From the NCBI RefSeq assembly GCF_010119615.1, contig NZ_QOVG01000002.1, positions 310,001 through 374,000 of the forward strand: a stretch of 64,000 nt of DNA. Direction: 5' to 3'. The notes beneath the pieces are model-generated. The model was not told the origin of the DNA, made no database searches, and worked only from the letters and a program-made list of their open reading frames with translations. The first letter of the stretch is position 1, and each line of letters opens with the position of its first letter. Shown here in pieces: positions 10,546 to 19,959 of the stretch. This stretch comes from Pseudoxanthomonas gei. GTDB taxonomy: Bacteria > Pseudomonadota > Gammaproteobacteria > Xanthomonadales > Xanthomonadaceae. A program made the position numbers and the translations under genes.

Positions 10546-11460
10546 ATGACCCAGCAGCGCACCCTCAAGAATGTGATCCGCGCCACGGGCGTGGGATTGC
10601 ACAGTGGGGAAAAGGTCTACATGACCCTGCGGCCTGCGCCGGTCGACAACGGCATCGTGTTCCGCCGCGTCGACCTGGATCCGGTGGTGGAAATCCGTGC
10701 CAGCGCCGAGCTGGTCAGTGAGACCACCCTGTGCACCGGCCTGAGTCAGGACGGGGCCAAGGTGATGACCGTCGAGCACCTGATGTCGGCCATGGCCGGA
10801 TTGGGTGTCGACAATGCCTATGTGGAACTGTCCTCGGCAGAACTGCCGATCATGGATGGTTCGGCCGGTCCGTTCGTGTTCCTGCTGCAGTCGGCGGGAA
10901 TCCAGGAGCAGGGCGCGCCCAAGCGCTTCATCCGCATCAAGCATGAAGTGGAAGTGCGCGATGGCGACAAAGTCGCGCGCTTCGTGCCACATGACGGCTT
11001 CAAGGTTGGCTTCACCGTGCAGTTCGACCACCCCATGATCCCGGCCTCGCAGTCCCGGGCCGAGATCGATTTCTCCACTGCCGCCTACACCAAGGAAGTC
11101 GCGCGCGCGCGCACTTTCGGCTTCATGCGCGATCTGGAATACATGCGCGAGCGCAACCTGGGCCTGGGCGGCTCCATGGACAATGCGATCGTTCTGGACG
11201 AGTTCCGCGTGCTGAACGATGACGGCCTGCGCTACACCGACGAATTCGTGCGTCACAAGATCCTGGATGCCATCGGCGACCTGTATCTGGCCGGTCACCC
11301 CATCCTGGGGGCGTATGAGGGCTTCAAGTCCGGGCATGCGCTCAACAACAAGCTGGTGCGGGCCCTTATGGCCGACCGTTCGGCTTGGGAAGAAGTCACC
11401 TTCGAGACCGCCGCGGCCCCGGCGCCGGTGGCCTATGGCAATCCCGCCCTGGCGGTGTAA
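10546..11460 (+). CDS. lpxC: UDP-3-O-acyl-N-acetylglucosamine deacetylase
   Basis: Zinc hydrolase for the committed step of lipid A synthesis, in the cytoplasm. The 304 residues match the family length (E. coli 305). The zinc ligands appear as His78 in TVEHLMSA and as the His/Asp pair in [26 protein letters not shown] and the catalytic histidine in the last motif are also present. ATG 10546 is chosen because MTQQRTLKN matches the family start; a TTG at 10507 would add 13 unrelated residues. A 266-bp gap with stem-loops separates it from ftsZ, so it probably also has its own promoter. Confidence 0.97.
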   Translation: MTQQRTLKNVIRATGVGLHSGEKVYMTLRPAPVDNGIVFRRVDLDPVVEIRASAELVSETTLCTGLSQDGAKVMTVEHLMSAMAGLGVDNAYVELSSAELPIMDGSAGPFVFLLQSAGIQEQGAPKRFIRIKHEVEVRDGDKVARFVPHDGFKVGFTVQFDHPMIPASQSRAEIDFSTAAYTKEVARARTFGFMRDLEYMRERNLGLGGSMDNAIVLDEFRVLNDDGLRYTDEFVRHKILDAIGDLYLAGHPILGAYEGFKSGHALNNKLVRALMADRSAWEEVTFETAAAPAPVAYGNPALAV

Positions 11461-11510
11461 GTCGCCAGGCCGCTAACGCCCGAACTGTGAACCCGGACCG
11501 TTAGATGTCC

Positions 11511-11528
11511 GTGAATTCACTTTTATTT
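11511..11528. other. Perfect 10-bp palindrome plus T-rich run between convergent lpxC and dciA
   Basis: GTGAATTCAC (11511-11520) is a perfect palindrome followed by TTTTATTT. It sits in the 132-bp space where lpxC and dciA converge. It is too short for a strong terminator; either a weak terminator or an operator-like site is possible. Confidence 0.35.
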
Positions 11529-11592
11529 AACGAACCGCTAACTACCGCTGGGCCCGTCGTGGGTACCATGCTTCGGCCTGTGCGCGCCGGAT

Positions 11593-12078
11593 TCAACGTT
11601 TCGTCCGGCCGCGCCGGTGCTCTGGAAGGGGTTTGACACCCCCGTCGGATTCTGTGGAGACGGGATCTTCCAGGGCTGCCAAGGCGGCTTTCAGCGCAAT
11701 GCGCGAAGCCTCCGACAATGGTTTCACCGCAAGTCCGGCCGGCTGGGGCCGCTGGAAAGGTGCAGTCGTAGTCTTGGCAACCACTTCGGTGGCGGCAAAC
11801 CCGACGGACCGGGCCAAGTTGATCAGTTCGGGTGCGGCGAGGCGCAGTTTGGCGTGCCACACCGCGGAATCGACGATAAAAACGAGTTTTCCACCGGTCA
11901 CGTTCCCCAATCTGCAATGGGGGGCCAGGGCAGGAGGCAGACAGGGGCGAAGTAACTGTTCCAGCGCTTCGAGCCGCATGGCCCGGCGTATCGGGTCGGT
12001 GGCGGCATCGGTCATCGCAGCCTGCAAGGCGGGCTGTGGCGATGAAGCACGACGCGGCTGGGACTTCGAATCAGACAT
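11593..12078 (-). CDS. dciA: DUF721 protein, probable replicative helicase operator DciA
   Basis: The 161-residue protein shows the DUF721/DciA pattern: an N-terminal helix region with RRAMRLEALEQLLRPCLPP, then the core CRLGNVTGGKLVFIVDSAVWHAKLRLAAPELI. DciA loads or operates the replicative helicase in bacteria that lack DnaC. The assignment comes from this core and from the conserved position beside the M23 peptidase and secA. ATG 12078 is used; the frame continues upstream only through sequence shared with the divergent gene. The C-terminus is basic and low in complexity. Start codons of this gene and the divergent M23 gene are only 8 bp apart. Confidence 0.8.
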   Translation of the reverse strand: MSDSKSQPRRASSPQPALQAAMTDAATDPIRRAMRLEALEQLLRPCLPPALAPHCRLGNVTGGKLVFIVDSAVWHAKLRLAAPELINLARSVGFAATEVVAKTTTAPFQRPQPAGLAVKPLSEASRIALKAALAALEDPVSTESDGGVKPLPEHRRGRTKR

Positions 12079-12086
12079 TGGTATCC

Positions 12087-13037
12087 ATGAATTTACAAAA
12101 CATCCTAAACAATTCGCGCGCCCGCCTGGCGCACAAGCAGGCCAGCATGTCACGGCAGGCGCGTGGATTCGTCCATGCCCGCCCGCTCGCCAGTGCCGGC
12201 CTACTGCTTTTCGCCGGCCTGCTGGTCGGCTTCGGCGGCCGCAGCGCCGCCGGCATGGGCCAGGTCTCCCTGTTGCAGGCCAAGGCCGAGCGCCAGCAGT
12301 CTGAACTGGATCAGGTCCGGCGCGGCGCCCAGCAGGAAGTCAACGCCATGGCCGCGCGCCTGGGTGAACTGCAGGCCCAGGCCAACCGCCTGAACGCGCT
12401 GGGCGAACGCCTGACCCGCGTCGGCCAGTTGCAGGACGGCGAGTTCGACTTCAATGAACCGGTCGGCGTCGGCGGCAACGACCAGGCCTTCGACATGGCG
12501 CCCAAGGCGCTGGACGCGGGCGTGACCCAGCTGGAGAAGCAGTTCGCCGCCTCGGGCAAGCAGTTGTCGGTGCTGGAAGCGCTGCTGTTCAACCGCGAGC
12601 TGGACAAGAATGCCATGCCCTCGCGCCTGCCGATCCTCAACAGCTACATCACCTCGGGCTTTGGCGGCCGTGCCGATCCGTTCGGCGGCGGCGGCCAATA
12701 CCACAAGGGCATCGACTTCAAGGCCAGCGTGGGCGACCCGGTGCTCACCGTGGCCGACGGCGTGGTCAGCTTCGCCGGGGTCAAGAGTGGCTACGGCAAC
12801 GTGGTCGACGTGGACCATGGCAATGGCTACGTGACCCGCTATGCGCACAACTCGCGGCTGGTCGTGCGCGTGGGCGACCTGGTGCGGGTTGGCCAGGAAA
12901 TCGCCAAGGCCGGCTCCACCGGGCGCTCCACCGGCGCGCACGTGCATTTCGAAGTTTGGGAGAACGGCGCCGTGGTCAATCCGCGCAAGTTCCTGGGCGA
13001 AGGCCCCACCCCGACCGGCAAGGTCATCCGCGGCTAG
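12087..13037 (+). CDS. M23 family metallopeptidase (LytM-type), membrane anchored
   Basis: Likely periplasmic zinc endopeptidase acting on peptidoglycan cross-links, or a LytM-type regulator of amidases. The 316-residue protein has an N-terminal membrane segment at about 35-50, a coiled-coil-like region at about 60-115, and an M23 domain from about 180. Catalytic residues are visible: His206 and Asp210 in YHKGID, His254 in RYAHN, and the HVH motif at 285-287, so it looks active. It precedes secA, as in many gammaproteobacteria. ATG 12087 is the best start; ATG at 12147 would still keep the membrane segment. Confidence 0.9.
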   Translation: MNLQNILNNSRARLAHKQASMSRQARGFVHARPLASAGLLLFAGLLVGFGGRSAAGMGQVSLLQAKAERQQSELDQVRRGAQQEVNAMAARLGELQAQANRLNALGERLTRVGQLQDGEFDFNEPVGVGGNDQAFDMAPKALDAGVTQLEKQFAASGKQLSVLEALLFNRELDKNAMPSRLPILNSYITSGFGGRADPFGGGGQYHKGIDFKASVGDPVLTVADGVVSFAGVKSGYGNVVDVDHGNGYVTRYAHNSRLVVRVGDLVRVGQEIAKAGSTGRSTGAHVHFEVWENGAVVNPRKFLGEGPTPTGKVIRG

Positions 13038-13122
13038 TTTACCCCGGGCAGGATCGGCCGGGCCTGGAGGCCAGCTTTCCGAACGGAGCGCCAGCCGGTG
13101 CTCCGCTCGCTGCATGGGAGCC

Positions 13123-13154
13123 TTGATTCACTGGCTGCCGCCCCAAGCTACAAT
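13123..13154 (+). promoter_or_regulatory. Possible secA promoter
   Basis: TACAAT (13149-13154) matches five of six bases of a -10 box. TTGATT (13123-13128) resembles a -35, but the 20-bp spacer is longer than ideal. If used, transcription begins near 13161 and the leader carries the hairpin at 13166. Confidence 0.3.
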
Positions 13155-13165
13155 AGGCAGTTGCC

Positions 13166-13186
13166 ACAGGGCGCTTTGCGCCCTGT
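13166..13186 (+). promoter_or_regulatory. Stem-loop in the secA 5' region
   Basis: ACAGGGCG pairs with CGCCCTGT around the loop CTTTG, followed by TCCATTTG. It could be a weak terminator after the M23 gene or a leader hairpin about 90 bases upstream of the secA start. No secM-like reading frame was found between the two genes. Confidence 0.45.
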
Positions 13187-13274
13187 TCCATTTGGGCGCA
13201 GGCCATTTCCGGGAATCCACACTGCCCGGCATCCAGCCATTGCGCCCGGTGCTCCCTCCCAACCGGTTCCCTAC

Positions 13275-16007
13275 ATGATCAACAGTCTGCTCACCCGTGT
13301 CTTCGGTAGTCGCAACGAACGCCTGCTCAAGCAGCTGCAGCGCAGCGTCGGCAAGATCAACGCGCTGGAACCGGAGCTCGAAAAGCTCTCGGACGAGGCG
13401 CTGAAAGCCAAGACCCCCGAGTTGCAGAAGCGCATCGCCGATGGTGAATCCGTCGACAAGATCCTGCCGGAAGCCTTTGCGGTCTGTCGCGAAGCCTCGC
13501 GTCGCGTGCTGGGCATGCGGCACTACGACGTGCAGCTGATCGGCGGCATGGTGCTGCACCTGGGCAAGATCGCCGAGATGCGCACCGGCGAAGGCAAGAC
13601 CCTGGTCGCCACGCTGCCCACCTACCTCAATGCGCTGGAAGGCAAGGGCGTCCACGTCATCACCGTCAATGACTACCTTGCGCGCCGCGACGCCGCCTGG
13701 ATGGGCAAGCTCTACAGCTGGCTGGGCCTCAGCGTCGGCGTGGTCTACCCCGGCATGCCGCATGGCGACAAGCGCGAGGCCTATGCCGCCGACATCACCT
13801 ACGGCACCAACAACGAATTCGGCTTCGATTACCTGCGTGACAACATGGCGATGTCACGCGAGGACCGCTACCAGCGCGGCCTGAACTACGCGATCGTCGA
13901 CGAAGTCGACTCCATCCTGATCGACGAAGCACGCACCCCGCTGATCATTTCCGGGCCCGCCGACGAGTCGCCGGAACTCTACATCCGGGTCAACCGCATC
14001 GTTCCGCAGCTGATCAAGCAGGAAGCCGAAGACGGCGAAGGCGACTTCTGGGTCGACGAGAAGGGCAAGCAGGTGCACCTGTCCGAATCCGGCATGCAGC
14101 ACGCCGAGGAGTTGCTGCGCGAAGCCGGCATCCTGACCAGCGAAGAGGACAGCCTGTACGGCGCCAACAACCTGAGCGTGGTCCACCACCTCAACGCCGC
14201 GCTGCGCGGGCACGCGATCTACCAGCGTGACGTCGACTACATCGTGCGCGATGGCGAAGTGATCATCGTCGATGAATTCACCGGCCGCACCCTGACCGGG
14301 CGCCGCTGGTCCGACGGCCTGCACCAGGCCGTCGAAGCCAAGGAAGGCGTGCCGGTCCAGCGAGAGAACCAGACCCTGGCCAGCATCACCTTCCAGAACC
14401 TGTTCCGCATGTACAACAAGCTGTCGGGCATGACCGGCACGGCCGATACCGAAGCCTTCGAATTCCAGAGCATCTACGGGCTGGAAGTGATCGTCATCCC
14501 GCCCAACCGCCCGACCGTCCGCAAGGATTCGCCCGACCAGGTCTTCCTCAACCGCAACGGCAAGTTCAATGCGGTGCTGGTCGACATCCAGGACTGCTAT
14601 GCGCGCGGCCAGCCGGCGCTGGTGGGTACCACGTCCATCGAGACCTCCGAGCTGCTGTCCGAGCATTTGGGCAAGGCCGGCGTGCCGCATGAGGTGCTAA
14701 ACGCCAAGCAGCACGAACGCGAAGCCCATATCGTGGCCAACGCCGGCATGCCCGGCGCCATCACCATCGCCACCAACATGGCCGGTCGCGGCACCGACAT
14801 CGTCCTGGGTGGGTCGCTGGATGCGGCGCTGGAGGAGTTGCCCGAAGAAGCTACCGCTGCCGACCGTGCGCGCGTGAAAGCCGAGTGGCAGCAGCGCCAC
14901 GACCAGGTCGTCGCCGCCGGCGGCCTGCACATCGTCGGTACCGAGCGCCACGAATCTCGCCGCATCGACAACCAGCTGCGCGGCCGCTCAGGCCGGCAGG
15001 GCGACCCGGGTTCCTCGCGCTTCTACCTGTCGCTGGAAGACAACCTGATGCGCATCTTCGCCAGCGACTGGGTACAAAAGGCGATGAAGCTGATCGGCAT
15101 GAAGGAAGACGACGTCATCGAGGACCGCCTGGTCAGCCGCCAGATCGAGAAGGCGCAGCGCAAGGTGGAAGCGCACAACTTCGACATCCGCAAGAACCTC
15201 CTGGACTTCGACGACGTCAACAACGACCAGCGCAAGGTCATCTACAACCAGCGCGACGAATTGCTGGACGCCGAGTCGGTGAAGGACAACATCGAGGGCA
15301 TCCGCGGCGACGTGGTCGAGGACCTGGTGGCGAAATTCGTGCCGCCCAATTCGGTCGACGAGCAATGGGACCTGGAAGGCCTGGAGCAGGAGCTGGCGGT
15401 CGAAGCCGGGCTGCCGTTGCCGGTCACCAGCTGGCCTCTGGAAACCGGGGAACTGGACGCCGAGGCGATCAGCCGCCGCGTGCAGGAAGCCATGGCCGCG
15501 CACTTCGAGGAGAAGGAGTCGCAGCTGGGTCCGGAGACCATGCGCTCGCTGGAAAAGCACATCATGCTGACCGTGCTCGACAAGAGCTGGAAGGAGCACC
15601 TGGCCAGCATGGATTACCTGCGCCAGGGCATCCACCTGCGCGGTTATGCGCAGAAACAGCCGAAGCAGGAATACAAGAAGGAAGCCTTCGAGCTGTTCTC
15701 CGAGATGCTGGAAAAGGTCAAGCGCGAAGTGGTGACGGTGCTGGCGCGCGTGCGCATCCGCAGCGAGGAGGAAGTGGCCGCTCTGGAAGCCGAGGAACGT
15801 CGCATCGCGGCCGCCCGCGCGCAGCAGCTGCAGTTCCAGCACCAGGAGGCGGGCGGCTACAGCGCCGACGAGGAAGCGGCCGATGTCGAAGCCGCACAGC
15901 TGGGCTTTTCGCCTGTCAGCCGCGACGGACCCAAGGTCGGACGCAACGATCCCTGTCCCTGCGGCAGCGGCAAGAAGTTCAAGCACTGCCATGGGCAGCT
16001 GAGCTGA
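13275..16007 (+). CDS. secA: Protein translocase ATPase SecA
   Basis: Motor ATPase of the Sec system, driving preproteins through SecYEG. The 910-residue protein has DEAD-type motifs: Walker A in RTGEGKT (residues 103-109), [12 protein letters not shown] near 210, [10 protein letters not shown] and [10 protein letters not shown] in the second nucleotide-binding fold, plus the preprotein cross-linking and helical scaffold domains between. The C-terminus has the SEC-C zinc motif with Cys894, Cys896, Cys905 and His906, which binds SecB. ATG 13275 ([11 protein letters not shown]) matches the family; the frame is open 59 codons upstream without homology. Confidence 0.98.
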   Translation: MINSLLTRVFGSRNERLLKQLQRSVGKINALEPELEKLSDEALKAKTPELQKRIADGESVDKILPEAFAVCREASRRVLGMRHYDVQLIGGMVLHLGKIAEMRTGEGKTLVATLPTYLNALEGKGVHVITVNDYLARRDAAWMGKLYSWLGLSVGVVYPGMPHGDKREAYAADITYGTNNEFGFDYLRDNMAMSREDRYQRGLNYAIVDEVDSILIDEARTPLIISGPADESPELYIRVNRIVPQLIKQEAEDGEGDFWVDEKGKQVHLSESGMQHAEELLREAGILTSEEDSLYGANNLSVVHHLNAALRGHAIYQRDVDYIVRDGEVIIVDEFTGRTLTGRRWSDGLHQAVEAKEGVPVQRENQTLASITFQNLFRMYNKLSGMTGTADTEAFEFQSIYGLEVIVIPPNRPTVRKDSPDQVFLNRNGKFNAVLVDIQDCYARGQPALVGTTSIETSELLSEHLGKAGVPHEVLNAKQHEREAHIVANAGMPGAITIATNMAGRGTDIVLGGSLDAALEELPEEATAADRARVKAEWQQRHDQVVAAGGLHIVGTERHESRRIDNQLRGRSGRQGDPGSSRFYLSLEDNLMRIFASDWVQKAMKLIGMKEDDVIEDRLVSRQIEKAQRKVEAHNFDIRKNLLDFDDVNNDQRKVIYNQRDELLDAESVKDNIEGIRGDVVEDLVAKFVPPNSVDEQWDLEGLEQELAVEAGLPLPVTSWPLETGELDAEAISRRVQEAMAAHFEEKESQLGPETMRSLEKHIMLTVLDKSWKEHLASMDYLRQGIHLRGYAQKQPKQEYKKEAFELFSEMLEKVKREVVTVLARVRIRSEEEVAALEAEERRIAAARAQQLQFQHQEAGGYSADEEAADVEAAQLGFSPVSRDGPKVGRNDPCPCGSGKKFKHCHGQLS

Positions 16008-16013
16008 AAAACA

Positions 16014-16039
16014 AAAAGGGCGCCGCAAGGCGCCCTTTT
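16014..16039 (+). terminator. Rho-independent terminator after secA
   Basis: AAAAGGGCGCC pairs perfectly with GGCGCCCTTTT around GCAA, only 6 bp after the secA stop. It separates secA from the Nudix gene. Confidence 0.85.
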
Positions 16040-16078
16040 CATTTGCGTTGCGGGCCTCCTTGCCGGCAAGCTCGGGGC

Positions 16079-17041
16079 ATGCCTCCTTCCCCGCAGCGAT
16101 TCATCCACGTGGTCGCCGCCGTCATCACCGACGTGCGCGGCCGCGTCCTGCTGGCGCGGCGCACCGATGGCCGCGACCTGGCCGGTCTGTGGGAATTTCC
16201 AGGCGGCAAGCGCGAGCCGGGTGAATCACCCGAAGCGGCGCTGGTGCGCGAACTGCAGGAAGAACTGGGCATTACGGTGCAGGTGGGTGCGCCGCTGATC
16301 AACGTGCCGCAGCAATACCCGGACAAGCGCCTGGTCCTGGACGTGCGCCGGGTGACCGCCTGGCAGGGCACGCCGCGCGGGGTGGAAGGCCAGGCCCTGG
16401 CCTGGGTGGCGCCTGGCAAACTTGTGCGCTATCCCATGCCGCCGGCCGACCGTCCGGTAGTCGCCGCCCTGCTGCAGCCCGATCGCTACCTGGTGACCCC
16501 GGAACCCGACGAAGACGGAAAGGCGTGGCTGGCCTCCCTGTCCCGGGCCCTGGCCGCCGGCATCCGCCGCGTGCAGTTGCGGGCGCCTGCCGGGCAGTCG
16601 CAGGCCGGCTGGCCCGGACTCGTCACCCAGGCCGCGGCCCTGTGCCGAAAGGCCAAGGCGGAAGTGCTGGTCAACGGCGACATCGTCCTGGCCCGCGAAC
16701 TGGGCATTGGCGTGCACCTGCGCGCCTCGCAACTTGCCGGGCTGCCGGCCCGCCCCTTGCCCGAAGGCCTGCCGGTCGCGGCGTCCTGCCATGGCGTCGC
16801 GGAACTGCAACTGGCCCAGGCACTGGGCTGCGATTTCGCGGTGCTGGGCAGCGTGCTGCCCACTGCCACGCATGCGGGTGGTGCGGTGCTGGGATGGGAA
16901 GGCTTTGCGGCCCTGCGCGAGTCAGTCTCGCTGCCTCTCTACGCCATCGGGGGCCTGGCGCCTTCCGCCATCCCCCACGCCCGCCAGCAAGGTGCCCAAG
17001 GCATTGCCGCCATCCGCGCGTTGTGGCCGAGCCTCCCGTAG
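16079..17041 (+). CDS. Nudix hydrolase (MutT-type) fused to a ThiE-like domain
   Basis: 320 residues in two domains. Residues 8-140 are a MutT-like Nudix hydrolase, with the full Nudix box GX5EX7REUXEEXGU at 43-65, expected to cleave 8-oxo-dGTP. Residues 155-318 resemble thiamine-phosphate synthase (TIM barrel), with LVNGDIVLARELGIGVHL, SCHGVAEL and LGSVLPT. This fusion is known in gammaproteobacteria and is usually annotated as a Nudix family hydrolase; whether the ThiE half is active is not established. ATG 16079 follows the secA terminator. The TAG stop lies in one arm of an inverted repeat shared with the convergent coaE stop. Confidence 0.9.
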   Translation: MPPSPQRFIHVVAAVITDVRGRVLLARRTDGRDLAGLWEFPGGKREPGESPEAALVRELQEELGITVQVGAPLINVPQQYPDKRLVLDVRRVTAWQGTPRGVEGQALAWVAPGKLVRYPMPPADRPVVAALLQPDRYLVTPEPDEDGKAWLASLSRALAAGIRRVQLRAPAGQSQAGWPGLVTQAAALCRKAKAEVLVNGDIVLARELGIGVHLRASQLAGLPARPLPEGLPVAASCHGVAELQLAQALGCDFAVLGSVLPTATHAGGAVLGWEGFAALRESVSLPLYAIGGLAPSAIPHARQQGAQGIAAIRALWPSLP

Positions 17042-17063
17042 GAGTGCGCCTTGCCTGCTCCTA
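17038..17063. repeat. REP-like inverted repeat spanning two convergent stop codons
   Basis: TAGGAG (17039-17044) and CTCCTA (17058-17063) form a stem with GTAGGAGTGCGCC character. The left TAG is the stop of the Nudix gene; the right CTA read on the minus strand is the TAG stop of coaE. It belongs to the GTAGGAGC family seen at 19960, 25013, 28136 and elsewhere. Confidence 0.55.
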
Positions 17064-17678
17064 TGACGCTGCCGCGGCCAGGGCACGGTAGCGGGCGTCC
17101 AGATCGGCGGCGGCTTGTTGCAGGTGGCCGAGGGAGCCGTCGTTGACCACGATGTCGTCGGCCAGCGCGAGCCGCTGGGCGCGACTGGCCTGGGCGGCGA
17201 TCATGCGTTCGGCCAGATCGGAATCGATGCCATCACGCTCCATGAGCCGGTCTTTCTGCGTGGCGAACGGGGCATCAATCACCAGGATCCGGTCCAGCCA
17301 CGGATAGGCGCTGCGGCCGCCTCCCTCGGTCAATAGCGGGATGGTCGCGATTGCGTAGGGACTGTCGGCGCCGCGGCACTGGTCCAGCAAGGTGGTGCGG
17401 ATGAGCGGGTGCAGGATTGCCTCCAGCGCGTGCCGCGCCGTTTCATCGCCAAAGACGTAGGCGCGCAGACCGGCGCGGTCGAGGCTGCCGTCGGCAGACA
17501 ACACCGAAGCCCCGAAATGCGCGGCCACGGCCGCCAGTGCAGGCTGTCCCGGCTCCACGATCTGCCGCGCAATCAGGTCGGCATCCGCTACGAAAATGCC
17601 GCGCGCCGCGAATTCGCGTTCCAGCGCGCTCTTGCCCGAGGCGATGCCGCCGGTGAGTCCGATGCAGTAATCGCTCAT
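17061..17678 (-). CDS. coaE: Dephospho-CoA kinase
   Basis: Cytoplasmic enzyme for the last step of coenzyme A synthesis, phosphorylating the 3'-hydroxyl of dephospho-CoA. The 205-residue protein has the P-loop GGIASGKS (residues 10-17), the DADLIARQIVEPG substrate segment, HPLIR near 90 and the IPLLTEGGG lid region, all typical of CoaE. It is the last gene of the pilC-pilD-coaE run, 20 bp after pilD, as in Pseudomonas and Xanthomonas. The yacG gene that often follows in Pseudomonas is absent here; the convergent Nudix gene comes directly next. Confidence 0.96.
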   Translation of the reverse strand: MSDYCIGLTGGIASGKSALEREFAARGIFVADADLIARQIVEPGQPALAAVAAHFGASVLSADGSLDRAGLRAYVFGDETARHALEAILHPLIRTTLLDQCRGADSPYAIATIPLLTEGGGRSAYPWLDRILVIDAPFATQKDRLMERDGIDSDLAERMIAAQASRAQRLALADDIVVNDGSLGHLQQAAADLDARYRALAAAAS

Positions 17679-17698
17679 CGCTTGGTCCTACGCGCGGG

Positions 17699-18562
17699 TT
17701 ACGCCAGGCCGGAGAACTTCATGTAGGCGTCAATGATCGGCTTGCCCCAGAAGAACACGATCCAGCCGGCGATGGCCAGGTAGGGGCCGAATGGGATCGG
17801 GGTGGCGCGGTCGCGGCCCTTCATGGCCAGCCAGACCGAACCGATCACGGCGCCGACCACCGAAGACAGCAGGATGATCGGCAATATTCCGCTCAGGCCG
17901 ACCCAGGCACCCAGTGCGGCCAGCAGCTTGAAATCGCCGTGGCCCATGCCTTCCTTGCCGGTCAGTTGCTTGAACACCCACCAGACGACCCACAGCGAGC
18001 CGTAACCCACGATCGCCCCAAGCAAGGCAGGCTTGGCCGGCATGTAAAGGTTGTCCAGGCTGGCGATCAGCCCCAGCCACATCAAGGGCAGGGTCAGCTG
18101 GTCAGGCAGCAGTTGCGTGCGCAGGTCGATGCCGGACAGCGCGACCAGGAAACAGCTCAGCAACACCGCGCCGAAACCCTGCCAGCCGAAACCGAAATGC
18201 CACACCGATACCAGCGCCAGCAATGCGGTCAACAGCTCCACGGCGGGGTACTGGGCCGAAATCGGCGCTTTGCAGTGCCGGCACTTGCCGCGCAGGGCCA
18301 GCCAGCTGAACACCGGGATGTTCTCGTACCAGGACAGCTTGTGCTTGCAGTGCGGGCAGTGCGAAGGCTCGATGACGATGCCCGGCGGCGGCGGGTCATA
18401 GACCTCGGGCAGCTCCAGGATCTCGGTCGCATCCCGCTTCCATGACCACTCCAGCCGCCGCGGCAGCCGCAGGATCACCACATTGAGGAAACTGCCCACC
18501 AACAGGCCCAAACCGGCCGCGAGGGGATAGCCCAGCGCGGGGTTCTGGTCAAGAAATGCCAT
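17699..18562 (-). CDS. pilD: Type IV prepilin peptidase / N-methyltransferase
   Basis: Inner-membrane aspartic protease that cleaves and N-methylates type IV prepilins and type II secretion pseudopilins. The 287-residue protein has an N-terminal membrane segment, a cytoplasmic domain with the zinc tetracysteine pair CPHC (69-72) and CRHC (94-97), then about seven membrane segments. The catalytic aspartates are Asp146 in SGIDLRTQLLPD and Asp210 in the GxGD-type motif GMGHGDFK. It starts 6 bp after the pilC stop and is clearly co-transcribed. It would process both pilins encoded at 22153-23259. Confidence 0.97.
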   Translation of the reverse strand: MAFLDQNPALGYPLAAGLGLLVGSFLNVVILRLPRRLEWSWKRDATEILELPEVYDPPPPGIVIEPSHCPHCKHKLSWYENIPVFSWLALRGKCRHCKAPISAQYPAVELLTALLALVSVWHFGFGWQGFGAVLLSCFLVALSGIDLRTQLLPDQLTLPLMWLGLIASLDNLYMPAKPALLGAIVGYGSLWVVWWVFKQLTGKEGMGHGDFKLLAALGAWVGLSGILPIILLSSVVGAVIGSVWLAMKGRDRATPIPFGPYLAIAGWIVFFWGKPIIDAYMKFSGLA

Positions 18563-18568
18563 GCAGGA

Positions 18569-19831
18569 TCAGCCGACCACCGCGCCAAGTTTGAAGATGG
18601 GCAGGTACATGCCAATGACCATGCCGCCAACCAGCACGCCCAGGATCACCATGATCATGGGCTCGATCAGGCTGGCCAGCGCATCGACTGAGTTGTTCAC
18701 TTCCTGCTCGTGGTATTCGGCCACCTTGAACAGCATGGCATCCAAGGCGCCGGCCTCTTCGCCGATAGCCACCATCTGGATGACCATGTGCGGGAACAGG
18801 TTGGTCTGCTTCAGGGACATGTTGACCGGGTAGCCCACGGCCACGTCGTCGCGCACGCGCAATACCGCTTTTTCGTAAACGGTATTGCCGGTCGCGCCTG
18901 CCACCGTCTCCAGCGCCTCGACCAAAGGCACGCCGGCCTTGAAGGTCACCGCCAAGGTGCGCGAGAAGCGCGCAATGGCGGAGTTGTGCATGATCTGGCC
19001 AATGACCGGAACCTTGAGGATGAGTCGGTCGAGTAAATGCTGGAACGCCAGTGAGCGCTTCTTGAAGTAGATGAAGGCGAAAATGGAGCCGGCTACCGCG
19101 AACAGCATGATCCACCAATACGACACCATGAAGCGCGAGGCTGCAACGATCATTTTGGTGAAGGCCGGCAGGTCAGCCCCGAAGCTCTGGAACACCTGTT
19201 CAAACTGCGGCACCACGAACACCAGCAGAATCGCACTGACGATCAGGGCCACGGCAATGGTCATGGCCGGGTAGAACATGGCCTTCTTGATCTTGCCCTT
19301 CAGGGTTTCTAGGTTTTCCTTATAGGTTGCGATGGTGTCCAGCACCGTCTCCAGTACGCCAGCGCCTTCACCTGCACGCACTAAGTTGCGGAACAGCTCG
19401 TCGAACTGCACCGGGAACTTGCTCACTGCCTCGTAAAGGGACGAACCACCCTCGACGTCTGTCTGCATGTCCTTGACCATCTTCTTCATGCGCGCGTTCT
19501 TGTGGCCGCTGCCAATAATCTCCATCGACTGTACGATCGGGATGCCCGACTTCATCATGGTCGCCATTTGGCGGCTGAAGAAGGCGATCTCCTTGGGAGT
19601 AATGGGCTTCCCAGCGCTGCCAAACAGGGGCTTGGGCTTGGGCTTGACCACGGTGGGCGTAATTCCTTGGCGGCGCAGCTCGGCACGCAGGAAGTTCACG
19701 TTCTTCGACTGCTGTTCACCCTTCATCTTGACGCCGCGCTTGTCGTTGCCTTCCCAGACAAACGTCACCAGCTGGTTCGTGTTGCGAACCGCGGGATCGA
19801 CTTTCTTCATTGCGCTACGGGTCACGGCCAT
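18569..19831 (-). CDS. pilC: Type IV pilus inner-membrane platform protein PilC
   Basis: Polytopic platform protein that couples PilB/PilT ATPases to pilin insertion. The 420-residue protein has two T2SSF (GspF) domains: the first about residues 85-207, starting FFSRQMATMMKSGIP, and the second about 290-412, starting FSRTLAVTFKAGVPLVEALE. Three hydrophobic segments are present. ATG 19831 is chosen because GGGGAG lies about 9 bases before it and MAVTRSAMKK matches the family; an ATG 16 codons upstream lacks this. An inverted repeat separates it from pilB. Confidence 0.96.
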   Translation of the reverse strand: MAVTRSAMKKVDPAVRNTNQLVTFVWEGNDKRGVKMKGEQQSKNVNFLRAELRRQGITPTVVKPKPKPLFGSAGKPITPKEIAFFSRQMATMMKSGIPIVQSMEIIGSGHKNARMKKMVKDMQTDVEGGSSLYEAVSKFPVQFDELFRNLVRAGEGAGVLETVLDTIATYKENLETLKGKIKKAMFYPAMTIAVALIVSAILLVFVVPQFEQVFQSFGADLPAFTKMIVAASRFMVSYWWIMLFAVAGSIFAFIYFKKRSLAFQHLLDRLILKVPVIGQIMHNSAIARFSRTLAVTFKAGVPLVEALETVAGATGNTVYEKAVLRVRDDVAVGYPVNMSLKQTNLFPHMVIQMVAIGEEAGALDAMLFKVAEYHEQEVNNSVDALASLIEPMIMVILGVLVGGMVIGMYLPIFKLGAVVG

Positions 19832-19959
19832 CTTCAACTCCCCAAGGCCGGCATCCCCACGCCAGCGGTCATGGCGCATGGTAACGGGTAATTAAGGCCA
19901 GCGGTATTCGCCACTGTGACGGCCCGCAGGGTTTAGGAACTACCGTACAAGCCTTCCCA

